A stretch of DNA of 62,773 nucleotides from DATFPK01 sp035264885 (lineage in GTDB: Bacteria > Actinomycetota > Thermoleophilia > Solirubrobacterales > 70-9). Below the pieces are notes generated by a model. That model had not been told where the DNA came from. It made no database searches and saw only the letters and a list, made by a program, of their open reading frames with translations. Both the position numbers and the translations under genes were made by a program. Of this stretch, positions 7,726 to 14,812 are shown piece after piece; the stretch's first letter is position 1, and each line of letters starts with the position of its first letter. Location of the stretch: positions 1-62,773 of the forward strand of contig DATFPK010000056.1 of NCBI GenBank assembly GCA_035264885.1. The letters run 5' to 3'.

Positions 7726-7768
7726 ATACTAACGTAAGTAGTCCTTTTTTAGGACTCTTTGCTAGCGT
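7726..7768. promoter_or_regulatory. divergent promoter region with a 17-bp inverted repeat
   Basis: A 6-bp inverted repeat AGTCCT-N5-AGGACT lies at 7740-7756. It is flanked by TAGTAT (7731-7726, reading leftwards towards the ABC genes) and TAGCGT (7763-7768, reading rightwards towards the MFS gene). The repeat overlaps the -35 position of both promoters, so it is a candidate operator for one regulator acting on both exporters. A further half-site-like AGTCCT lies at 7719-7724. No regulator gene is adjacent. Confidence 0.5.
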
Positions 7769-7777
7769 GCCCTCCGC

Positions 7778-9253
7778 ATGACCGATCGACACCCACAGCC
7801 GGCCTCCGAACGCCGCCGCTGGCAGGCGCTCTACGTCCTCTGCGGCGGGATGCTGATGATCGTCCTCGACGCGACGATCGTGAACGTCGCGCTGCCGACG
7901 ATCCAGGACGACCTGGCCTTCACCCAGAGCGACCTGGCGTGGGTCGTCAACGCCTACCTGATCGCATTCGGGGGCCTCCTCCTGCTGGCCGGGCGCCTCG
8001 GCGACCTCCTCGGCCAGCGGCGCGTCTTCCTTGCCGGGCTGACGGCCTTCACGCTCGCCTCGCTTGCCTGCGCCACGGCCGGCTCGCAGGAGATGCTGGT
8101 GATCGCCCGGTTCATCCAGGGCGCCGGCGGCGCAATCGCATCGGCGGTGATCCTGGGGATGATCGTGACGATGTTCCCCGAACCCCGTGAGCAGGCGCGG
8201 GCGATCGGCGTCTACAGCTTCGTCGCGTCCGCCGGCGCATCGATAGGTCTCCTCGCCGGCGGCATCCTGACGCAGGCGATGGACTGGCACTGGATCTTCT
8301 TCGTCAACCTGCCGATCGGAATCGCCGTCGCGGTCCTCGCCCGGCGCCTGGTCGAGGACAGGCCCGGTCTGGGCCTGGAGAACGGCGCCGACTTCCCCGG
8401 CGCGCTGCTCCTGACCAGCGGGCTGATGCTCGGCGTCTACGCCCTGCTCGAGGCGGGTCAGCGGGGCTGGGGCTCGACCCGCATCCTCGTCCTCGGCGCA
8501 GTCTCCATCGCTTTGCTCGCGGCTTTCGTCGTCCGGCAGGCGCGGATCGCGAACCCGCTGATGCCGCTGCGCCTGTTCCGCTCGCGCGAAGTGGCCGGCG
8601 CCAATCTCGTCGTCGCGCTCCTCGTCGTCGGCTTCTTCGGGATGTTCTTCCTCGGGGCGCTCTACCTCCAGGAGATCCTCGGCTACAGCGCGCTCGACGT
8701 GGGCCTCGCGTTCCTGCCGTCGTGCCTGGTCATGGGGACGCTCTCGCTGGGCTTCGCCGAGCGCCTGATCATGGGCATCGGCGCCCGGCGTGCCCTCGTC
8801 GCCGGTCTGGTCGCCGCCGGCCTCGGCCTGCTGCTCTTCGCCCGTGCGCCGGTCGACGGCGTCTGGGCCCGCGACGTCCTGCCGGTGATGCTTCTGCTCG
8901 GCCTCGGCGCCGGCCTGGCCTTCCCGGCCCTGATGACGCTGGCGATGTCCGGCGCGACGCCGAGCGACGCCGGGCTCGCCTCCGGCCTGGTCAACACCAC
9001 GATGCAGGTGGGGGGCGCGGTCGGCCTGGCCGTCCTCGCGACCGCGGCAACCGAGCGCACGGACGCCGTCCGCGCGGACGGCGAGACCGTGGATGCCGCG
9101 CTGAACGCGGGGTACCACCTGGCCTACGTGATCGGCGTCGTCCTGATCGCCGCCGCGGTCGTCGTCGCGCTCGCGGTCGTGCGGCCGGACGCCGTCCGCC
9201 GCCGGCAGGGCGCCGAGGTCGACCGGGTCGAGCCTTCGCTCTCGGAGGCCTAG
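7778..9253 (+). CDS. DHA2-family (EmrB/QacA) MFS drug exporter
   Basis: A 491-residue protein with about 14 hydrophobic helices, the hallmark of the DHA2 proton antiporters. Motif 'LDATIVNVALPTIQ' lies in helix 1, motif A is 'GRLGDLLGQRR' in the first cytoplasmic loop, and the motif C-like 'GAGGAIASAVILGMIV' follows in helix 4-5. It exports drugs or other hydrophobic compounds at the expense of the proton gradient. The ATG starts ten bases after a TAGCGT hexamer and no ribosome binding site is visible. It is divergent from a DrrAB-like ABC exporter; a second MFS gene follows with only 10 bp between. Confidence 0.92.
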   Translation: MTDRHPQPASERRRWQALYVLCGGMLMIVLDATIVNVALPTIQDDLAFTQSDLAWVVNAYLIAFGGLLLLAGRLGDLLGQRRVFLAGLTAFTLASLACATAGSQEMLVIARFIQGAGGAIASAVILGMIVTMFPEPREQARAIGVYSFVASAGASIGLLAGGILTQAMDWHWIFFVNLPIGIAVAVLARRLVEDRPGLGLENGADFPGALLLTSGLMLGVYALLEAGQRGWGSTRILVLGAVSIALLAAFVVRQARIANPLMPLRLFRSREVAGANLVVALLVVGFFGMFFLGALYLQEILGYSALDVGLAFLPSCLVMGTLSLGFAERLIMGIGARRALVAGLVAAGLGLLLFARAPVDGVWARDVLPVMLLLGLGAGLAFPALMTLAMSGATPSDAGLASGLVNTTMQVGGAVGLAVLATAATERTDAVRADGETVDAALNAGYHLAYVIGVVLIAAAVVVALAVVRPDAVRRRQGAEVDRVEPSLSEA

Positions 9254-9263
9254 GCTCCCCGCC

Positions 9264-10595
9264 ATTCCCCGCGGCAAACCGACACCGGAGTCGATCCAGC
9301 GGATCTACCTGGTCCTGCTGCTCGGCAACACGCTCGCCGCGTCGCTGATCTGGGGGATCAACACGATCTTCCTGCTCGACGCAGGGCTGTCGAACCTGGA
9401 GGCGTTCGCCGCGAACGCGTTCTTCACGGCCGGCATGGTCGTCTTCGAGGTGCCGACCGGCATCGTCGCCGACACGGTTGGCCGGCGCGCTTCATATCTG
9501 CTCGGCACGGTCACGCTGACCGTCACGACCCTGCTCTACGTGCTCCTCTGGCAGGTCGAGGCGCCGTTCCTGGCCTGGGCGGTCGTCTCCGTCCTCCTCG
9601 GGCTGGGGTTCACCTTCTTCTCCGGGGCCGTCGAGGCCTGGCTCGTCGACGCTCTGCACGAGACCGGTTTCACCGGAGAGCTCGAGGCCGTGTTCGGCAA
9701 GGGCCAGGTGGTGACCGGGATCGGGATGCTGACCGGCTCGGTGGCCGGCGGCTACGTCGCCCAGGCGACGAGTCTCGGCGTCCCGTTCGTCCTTCGAGGC
9801 GCGATCCTGATCCTCATGTTCGGCGTGGCTTTCGCGGTGATGCGCGATGTCGGGTTCACGCCGAAGCGGGCCGGGCGGCTGACCGACGAGATGCGGGCGA
9901 TCGCCGGCCAGTCGGTCGAATACGGGTGGCGGGCCCCGGCCGTCAAGTGGCTGATGCTGTCGGCGCCGTTCGTCGGTGGGGTCGGGATCTACGTCTTCTA
10001 CGCGCTCCAGCCCTACCTGCTCGAGCTCTACGGCGACCCCGACGCGTACGGGATCGCCGGCCTCGTCGCGGCCATCGTCGCCGGGTCCCAGATCGTCGGC
10101 GGGCTCATCGCGCCGCGGGTCAGGCGCCTCTTCACCCGCCGGACCTCGGCTCTGATCCTCGCCGCGGCCGCCGAGGTCGCGATCCTCGCCCTCGTCGGGC
10201 TGCTCGAGCACTTCTGGGTCGCGATCGGGCTGATTGTCGCCTGGGCCCTGCTCGGCTCGGCGGCGCTGCCGATCCGCCAGGCCTACATCAACGGCCTGAT
10301 CCCCTCCACCCAGCGGGCGACCATCCTCTCCTTCGACTCCCTGATGAGCTCGACCGGCGGCGTCGCGATCCAGCCCGTCCTCGGTCGCGCCGCCGACGTC
10401 TGGAGCTACCCCGCCTCCTACCTGCTCGCCGCCGGCTTCTACTCGCTGTCGCTGCCCTTCCTCTGGCTCTCGCGGCGCGAGAACGTCCCCGCCGACACGG
10501 CCTCCGAGGCGCGGTCCGCAACGGACCCGGCCGGCGTCAGTGCTGTGGCTGCGGACGCTCCGCGTCCCGCAGCCGAACCGCAAGCGCCTTCATGA
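9264..10595 (+). CDS. MFS transporter with no canonical start before its first helix
   Basis: A 12-helix-type MFS protein. 'FEVPTGIVADTVGRRASY' is motif A after helix 2; later segments include 'LLGLGFTFFSGAVEAWLVDAL'. The first ATG (9435) would remove helix 1. The same frame is open upstream and encodes IYLVLLLGNTLAASLIWGIN, a good first helix, beginning after the previous gene. No ATG, GTG or TTG occurs there; ATT at 9264 (15 nt after a GGAGG at 9244-9248) is the only plausible initiator. I therefore place the start at 9264, giving about 443 residues. The substrate is unknown. The C-terminus overlaps the convergent cNMP-binding gene by 59 bp. Confidence 0.7.
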   Translation: MPRGKPTPESIQRIYLVLLLGNTLAASLIWGINTIFLLDAGLSNLEAFAANAFFTAGMVVFEVPTGIVADTVGRRASYLLGTVTLTVTTLLYVLLWQVEAPFLAWAVVSVLLGLGFTFFSGAVEAWLVDALHETGFTGELEAVFGKGQVVTGIGMLTGSVAGGYVAQATSLGVPFVLRGAILILMFGVAFAVMRDVGFTPKRAGRLTDEMRAIAGQSVEYGWRAPAVKWLMLSAPFVGGVGIYVFYALQPYLLELYGDPDAYGIAGLVAAIVAGSQIVGGLIAPRVRRLFTRRTSALILAAAAEVAILALVGLLEHFWVAIGLIVAWALLGSAALPIRQAYINGLIPSTQRATILSFDSLMSSTGGVAIQPVLGRAADVWSYPASYLLAAGFYSLSLPFLWLSRRENVPADTASEARSATDPAGVSAVAADAPRPAAEPQAPS

Positions 10596-10986
10596 TCCGG
10601 CGCCCCACCTCGGGCACGTCGTCGAGCAGCCTCGAGAAGGCGCGAGACCCGAGGACCAGGATCTGCATCGGCGTCTCGGCCGTGACCGTCGCGGAGCGGG
10701 GGTTGCCGTCGAGGAGCGACATCTCGCCGACGCACGAGCCGGGGCCGAGCCGGACCGACTTCCGGCCCCGCATGCTCGCCTTCGCGGTCCCCTCGGCGAT
10801 CACGAAGCAGTCGGTCCCCGGCTTGCCCTGACGCATCAGGACCTTGCCCTCGGGAACGTCGACCTCGTCGACCAGGGAGGCGATTCTCTTCAGCTCCCGT
10901 CCCGTGCAGGCCGAGAACAGCGGCACGTCGCGCAGCAGCTCCACCTTGCGGTCCTTCCCCCGGCGACCCCTCGTCCCTCGCGCCAT
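10537..10986 (-). CDS. cyclic-nucleotide-binding domain protein
   Basis: A 149-residue protein made almost entirely of one cNMP-binding domain. 'LLRDVPLFSACTGRELKRIASLVDEVDVPEGKVLMRQG' is the entry strand-helix. The phosphate-binding cassette lies around 'GEMSLLDGNPRSATVTAET', with the usual G-E-x(2)-L-x(5)-R-S/T-A pattern. There is no DNA-binding domain, so it is a stand-alone sensor or adaptor, not a Crp-type regulator. The frame continues upstream, but the ATG at 10986 fits the domain; GATACT lies seven bases before it. Confidence 0.8.
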   Translation of the reverse strand: MARGTRGRRGKDRKVELLRDVPLFSACTGRELKRIASLVDEVDVPEGKVLMRQGKPGTDCFVIAEGTAKASMRGRKSVRLGPGSCVGEMSLLDGNPRSATVTAETPMQILVLGSRAFSRLLDDVPEVGRRIMKALAVRLRDAERPQPQH

Positions 10987-11045
10987 GGCGGCGAGTATCT
11001 CATCGAGGTATGCCCCGCGCAACGCCACATGCCACACTCGGCTGC

Positions 11046-11537
11046 ATGTCCTCATACCGCCAGCACGCGCACCTCGACGCCCCGCTCCGCTCGGTCTGGG
11101 ATCTGGTCGGCAGCCCGCCCCGATACCCGGAGTGGTGGCCGCGGGTGATCGAGGTCAACGGCGAGCGGTTCGAGGAGGGCGACGAATACGCGCAGGTCAC
11201 GGCGGCGCCAGGGCGCCAGGCGAGGACGAACTTCCTGATCGAGCGGCGTGACGAGCTGCGCGAGGTGAGGATGAGCTGCGACCTGACCGGCGCCTACGCC
11301 CACTGGTTCCTGACCGAGGCGCAGGGCGGCACCTTCGTCGAGCTCGAGATGGGCATGCAGCCCCGCCGGATCTCGGACAGCATCTTCGATGCGGCGCTGG
11401 GCAACCGCTACTTCCGACGCTGGAGCGAGGAGTCGCTTGCGGCGCTGGAGCGCGCCGCGGCCGGGGCGGCCTCCTCAGACGCCGGCCAGGACGCGGGCAG
11501 CGTCGGCCCGCGAGACGAAGCTGGGGATCGGCGGTGA
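11046..11537 (+). CDS. SRPBCC-family (polyketide cyclase/START-like) protein
   Basis: A 163-residue helix-grip protein: 'HAHLDAPLRSVWDLVGSPPRYPEWWPRVIEV' is the usual first strand, helix and Trp-containing turn of SRPBCC proteins. It ends with the long C-terminal helix 'RNYFRRWSEESLAALERAA' type (here GNRYFRRWSEESLAALERAA). Such proteins bind hydrophobic ligands; the ligand is unknown. The ATG at 11046 is preferred over upstream codons because the conserved fold starts there. Its final 63 bases overlap the convergent STAS gene. Confidence 0.78.
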   Translation: MSSYRQHAHLDAPLRSVWDLVGSPPRYPEWWPRVIEVNGERFEEGDEYAQVTAAPGRQARTNFLIERRDELREVRMSCDLTGAYAHWFLTEAQGGTFVELEMGMQPRRISDSIFDAALGNRYFRRWSEESLAALERAAAGAASSDAGQDAGSVGPRDEAGDRR

Positions 11538-11864
11538 GAGCCCGCAGAGCTTCCAGACGCGGGCCGGCTGGGAACCGGGCCTGAGTACCACGCCGAGACG
11601 CCGCATCTCGGGGTCGAGCCGCTGCGCCGCCCTGACGATCCCGGCGAGCGCGGTCGAGTCGACGAACGCGGCCCGCCCCAGGTCGATCACCACCCGCTCG
11701 GACGCCTCGACCGCCTCGTCGAGCGCCAGCATCAGGCCCGGCGAGCTCGCAAGGTCGACCTCACCGGTAACGGTGACGATCAGGCCTCCGTCGAACGGCT
11801 CGACCGTCGCGACGGAGGACCCGATCGCGGCGGCGGGAGGCCTGGCATCCTTGCTGGACTCCAC
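11475..11864 (-). CDS. STAS-domain anti-anti-sigma factor
   Basis: A 129-residue STAS protein. 'GLIVTVTGEVDLASSPGL' is the first strand pair. 'AAFVDSTALAGIVRA' holds the serine phosphorylated in the RsbV/SpoIIAA family (D-S-T). It should bind an anti-sigma kinase when unphosphorylated. It stands apart from the RsbW/V/U operon at 14.0-17.0 kb and may feed into the same or another switch. The start is GTG, with GATACT six bases upstream. The 3' end overlaps the convergent SRPBCC gene. Confidence 0.82.
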   Translation of the reverse strand: MESSKDARPPAAAIGSSVATVEPFDGGLIVTVTGEVDLASSPGLMLALDEAVEASERVVIDLGRAAFVDSTALAGIVRAAQRLDPEMRRLGVVLRPGSQPARVWKLCGLSPPIPSFVSRADAARVLAGV

Positions 11865-11917
11865 GCCGGCAGTATCGAGGCCTGACGCGGTGCCCGCAAG
11901 AGCCGCTTTCGGCCTAG

Positions 11918-12514
11918 CTAGACGTCGACCTGGCCGAGCTTGACCGCGATCGCGATCGCGTGGGCGCGGGTCCTCGCGCCGAGCTTGTCGCGGGCGTTGC
12001 GCGTGTAGTTGCGGACCGTTTCCGATGACAGCGTGAGCTCCTCGGCGATCTGCGGTCCGGTCCGCCCCAGTGCGAGCAGCGTGAGGACCTCGCGCTCGCG
12101 CGGCGTCAGGGGAGCGGGCTCATGCGGCTCGGTCCGGGCGACGCCGGGGTCCCGCCGGTCAAGCTCCTCGTCGGCGAGAGACGCAGGCACGAGCACCGAC
12201 AGGTGGCGCCCGGGAACGACGTGCGCCGTCGCGCTGTACGCGACGTCGACGCGTTCGCCACCCTTGGTCGCCAGGGAAATCCGGCCCGCCTGCTCACCCT
12301 CGCGCAGGAACGCCTGCCAGAGCTCATCGACTGCGCCGGCGGAGACGAGGTCGTCGACCCGCATCCCGAGCAGCTCCTCCCGCGTGTGGCCGGTCAGCCT
12401 GCAGGCCGCGTCGTTGACCTCGACGTAGCGTCGCTCATCGTCGGCCAGCAGCATCGGCGTGGTGGTACGGCCGATGAGCGTGGCGAAGGGGCTGGGATCC
12501 TTACCGTCGAGCAT
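11918..12514 (-). CDS. PAS-LuxR transcriptional regulator
   Basis: A 198-residue protein with two domains. Residues of about 8-110 form a PAS fold (PMLLADDERRYVEVNDAACRLTG, then EELLGMRVDDLV). Residues of about 133-198 form a GerE/LuxR helix-turn-helix (PLTPREREVLTLLALG, IAEELTLSSETVRNYTRNA). There is no receiver domain, so a ligand or redox signal sensed by PAS probably drives DNA binding. It lies 53 bp upstream of the lone STAS gene on the same strand and may be co-transcribed with it. The target is unknown. Confidence 0.88.
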   Translation of the reverse strand: MLDGKDPSPFATLIGRTTTPMLLADDERRYVEVNDAACRLTGHTREELLGMRVDDLVSAGAVDELWQAFLREGEQAGRISLATKGGERVDVAYSATAHVVPGRHLSVLVPASLADEELDRRDPGVARTEPHEPAPLTPREREVLTLLALGRTGPQIAEELTLSSETVRNYTRNARDKLGARTRAHAIAIAVKLGQVDV

Positions 12515-12607
12515 CTGTCTGTCGAACGGATACTCGCATCCCCCCGCACGGATCGAAACCCGGCTGCAAGCAGGCCTCGCCGGGCGGAAGGAGATTGCCG
12601 GCCGGCG

Positions 12608-13906
12608 CTAGCCGCGCAGGAACGCGCGGCGGAGGTCACCCGTCCGCATCCGCTGAGGATGGTCGCCCACCCGGATGCTGGCGACCTGCTTGCGCTTGCG
12701 GTAGCTGATCACGGAGACGCGGTCGGCACCGGCCACGGATACGAAGCAGTACCGGCCGTTCTCGCTCGGCGTCGACCAGTAGGGCCGATCGCCGACCTTG
12801 ATGATCTTGTAGGCGAATGTCTTGCGGCTGACGATCGCCGCGTAGTTCGACATCGTGCCGGCGACACAGAGCCTGGTACCCCTGGGATTCATGGCGATGC
12901 CGTGGTGGGCGGAGTCGAGGATGTACTCCTGGCGGGACATCTCCTGGGCCTCCTGCGAGAGGGGCAGCATCGCCACCCGCCGGACCCGATTCTTGCGGCG
13001 GTCGAACTCGACGAAGCCGTGGAAGAAGGACACCTGGAAGTAGATGAAGCGCTCGTTCGGCGAGAGCGTCATCGGGCGCACGGCGCCGCTCATGTCCGGG
13101 TATCCAGCCTGGTCGAGCTTGACGCTCATGTCGATCCGGCGCTTCACCTTGTACGTGCGGGCATCGACGATCTCGAAGATCTCCTCACCCTTGGTCGCGT
13201 TCTCCTCGGGGGAGTCGGTGGGCGTGTAGACGCGGCCGATGCTGGCGTGGAAGATCAGCTTCCCGTCCTTCGAGAAGTTGTTCTCGTGCGGAGAGTCACC
13301 GGAGGGGAAGCTGGCGACGATCTGGCCCTGCCGTGTGTCGATGACGTGCACCTTGTTGGCGGTCGAGGCCGAGACCAGCAGCCGGCTGCCGTTCCTGGAG
13401 ATCGCCATGTGATCGGACCGGTAGCCCTCGACCGGCACGCGCCACCGGATCCGGCCCGTCCGCATGTTGATCGCGACGACGTCGGCGAAGCTGGGGCGCG
13501 AGACGTAGATGAAGCGGCCGTCGGGCGACGTGAAGGCGTCGTCGGCGAGCTGGTCGTGGCCCTCCCCGATCTGGTTGCGGATCGCGATGAAGAATGCGAG
13601 GCGGTCCGGATTGGTCTGGATCTCGGCCATCCGCTGCTCGCGGTCGGGCACGATGTTCAGCCGCTTGAGCCGCTTGAAGGTATGGGCATCGACCAGGTCG
13701 ACCGTCCCGTCCCAGTTGTTGCTGACCGCGAGGATGTCCCGGGTGGGGTCCTTGTGCTTCCCAGCCGCGCGGGCCGGCGAGGCGTCGTCGTCGACGGCGG
13801 CGAACAGAAGCGCCACGATCAGCGTTGCGGCAACGGCCAGAGCCGCAGGCAGCGCTTTCGCCCGCCAGCCTCCCCGGATCCCGCTGATGATGCCTCTACC
13901 GCTCAC
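12608..13906 (-). CDS. exported YVTN/YncE-type beta-propeller protein
   Basis: A 432-residue protein. An N-terminal hydrophobic segment (about 18-40) acts as signal or anchor, and is followed by repeated propeller blades such as 'LAVSNNWDGTVDLVDAHTFKRLKRL', 'MAISRNGSRLLVSASTANKVHVIDT' and 'CFVSVAGADRVSVISYRKRKQVASIRVG'. The repeated 'D-x-V-x-V-I-D-x-x-T-x-K/Q' pattern is that of YVTN repeats. It is probably an extracytoplasmic binding or surface protein; no catalytic residues are evident. The start is GTG, with a TAAGAT hexamer nine bases before it inside a perfect palindrome. It is divergent from the RsbW-like gene. Confidence 0.78.
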   Translation of the reverse strand: MSGRGIISGIRGGWRAKALPAALAVAATLIVALLFAAVDDDASPARAAGKHKDPTRDILAVSNNWDGTVDLVDAHTFKRLKRLNIVPDREQRMAEIQTNPDRLAFFIAIRNQIGEGHDQLADDAFTSPDGRFIYVSRPSFADVVAINMRTGRIRWRVPVEGYRSDHMAISRNGSRLLVSASTANKVHVIDTRQGQIVASFPSGDSPHENNFSKDGKLIFHASIGRVYTPTDSPEENATKGEEIFEIVDARTYKVKRRIDMSVKLDQAGYPDMSGAVRPMTLSPNERFIYFQVSFFHGFVEFDRRKNRVRRVAMLPLSQEAQEMSRQEYILDSAHHGIAMNPRGTRLCVAGTMSNYAAIVSRKTFAYKIIKVGDRPYWSTPSENGRYCFVSVAGADRVSVISYRKRKQVASIRVGDHPQRMRTGDLRRAFLRG

Positions 13907-13911
13907 CGCGG

Positions 13912-13928
13912 CGTGATCTTAGATCACG
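13912..13928. promoter_or_regulatory. 17-bp palindrome over the propeller-gene promoter
   Basis: CGTGATC-TTA-GATCACG has perfect 7-bp arms. Reading leftwards it contains TAAGAT, the likely -10 box of the propeller gene, so a protein bound here would block that promoter. It lies about 90 bp upstream of the divergent RsbW-like gene. Confidence 0.5.
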
Positions 13929-14015
13929 ACGGGCGGCGTTTCGCCGGTTGCGGCCGGCGCGTCCGGGACATCCCACGCGCGCGCCTTCCCGCCGGGCCGC
14001 ACGCGAAAGGTCATA

Positions 14016-14435
14016 ATGGCCGCCGTGACCGCGGAGTCGCCGGAGCGGGCAGAGCTCGACCTGGAGCTGCCGTCGCACGCGCGGAGCGTCGGGCTCGCCC
14101 GAGAGGCGGTGGTCGACTTCGCGCGACGCGCCGGCGCGCCGGTCGACGACGTCAAGCTGGCCGTCAGCGAAGCCGTGGGGAACGCAGTGATGCATGCGTT
14201 CCGGGACACGGCTCCCGGGGCGATCACGCTGCAGGCGCGCCAGGAGCCCGATCGGCTCGTCGTCACGGTCGCCGATGACGGGCGCGGCATGAGCCCCAAT
14301 CTCGACAGCCCGGGCCTGGGCCTCGGGGTCTCGCTGATCACGCGGCTCGCCCTCGACGTTCGATTCGACTCAAGTGACCACGGCACGACCGTTTCGATGT
14401 CCTTTCCGGCGACGGCGGGCCGGGAGCGGGTCTGA
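14016..14435 (+). CDS. RsbW/SpoIIAB-like anti-sigma factor kinase
   Basis: A 139-residue GHKL ATPase domain. The N box is 'DDVKLAVSEAVGNAVMHAF', G1 is VADDGRGM and G2 is GLGLGVSLI. This single-domain form, without a histidine phosphoacceptor, is the anti-sigma kinase that phosphorylates STAS partners on serine. The ATG has AAAGG just upstream. A STAS gene follows after 2 bp and a PP2C phosphatase overlaps that one, giving the complete partner-switch set in one operon. No sigma factor gene lies nearby, so its target is encoded elsewhere or is not a sigma factor. Confidence 0.9.
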   Translation: MAAVTAESPERAELDLELPSHARSVGLAREAVVDFARRAGAPVDDVKLAVSEAVGNAVMHAFRDTAPGAITLQARQEPDRLVVTVADDGRGMSPNLDSPGLGLGVSLITRLALDVRFDSSDHGTTVSMSFPATAGRERV

Positions 14436-14437
14436 GC

Positions 14438-14812
14438 ATGGCGGAGCGGCTCGAGATCGCCGTCGAGGACCGCCAGGCGGACGCCGGCCCGGTCGTGTTC
14501 ATCCGGGTCACCGGCGAGGTCGATCTCGCCAACGCCGATCAGCTCGCCGACGCCCTCCGGGGCGACGGCGTTCGCGACGCCGCCGGCGTGGTGCTCGACC
14601 TCCGCGGCGTCCCGTTCATGGACTCGAGTGGCCTCCGGGTCCTGCTCATGGCCGTGAAGGAGCCGGCGCCGGTCGTCACCGTCATCGCCCCCGACTCCCC
14701 GGTGGCACGTTTGCTCGAGCTCGCCGAGGTCACCGACCGGGTGCCGGCCTACACCGACGAGGAGAAGGCGATCGATGGCATCACCGCGTCCGGGTCGCGC
14801 CGAGACGGCTGA
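14438..14812 (+). CDS. STAS-domain anti-anti-sigma factor (RsbV-like)
   Basis: A 124-residue STAS protein. 'VVFIRVTGEVDLANADQLADAL' is the first strand and 'VPFMDSSGLRVLLMAV' contains the phosphorylatable serine (D-S-S). It is the expected substrate of the kinase encoded 2 bp upstream and of the phosphatase encoded downstream. Its last 38 bases overlap the phosphatase gene, implying coupled translation and balanced amounts. The lone STAS protein at 11.5 kb could compete with it for the same kinase. Confidence 0.9.
   Translation: MAERLEIAVEDRQADAGPVVFIRVTGEVDLANADQLADALRGDGVRDAAGVVLDLRGVPFMDSSGLRVLLMAVKEPAPVVTVIAPDSPVARLLELAEVTDRVPAYTDEEKAIDGITASGSRRDG

Noticed and set aside
13912..13928. Standard Crp binding site
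   Set aside because: The half-sites GTGA/TCAC have a spacer of seven, not six, bases, and no Crp-family DNA-binding gene is in the window. The cNMP-binding protein at 10.5 kb has no DNA-binding domain.
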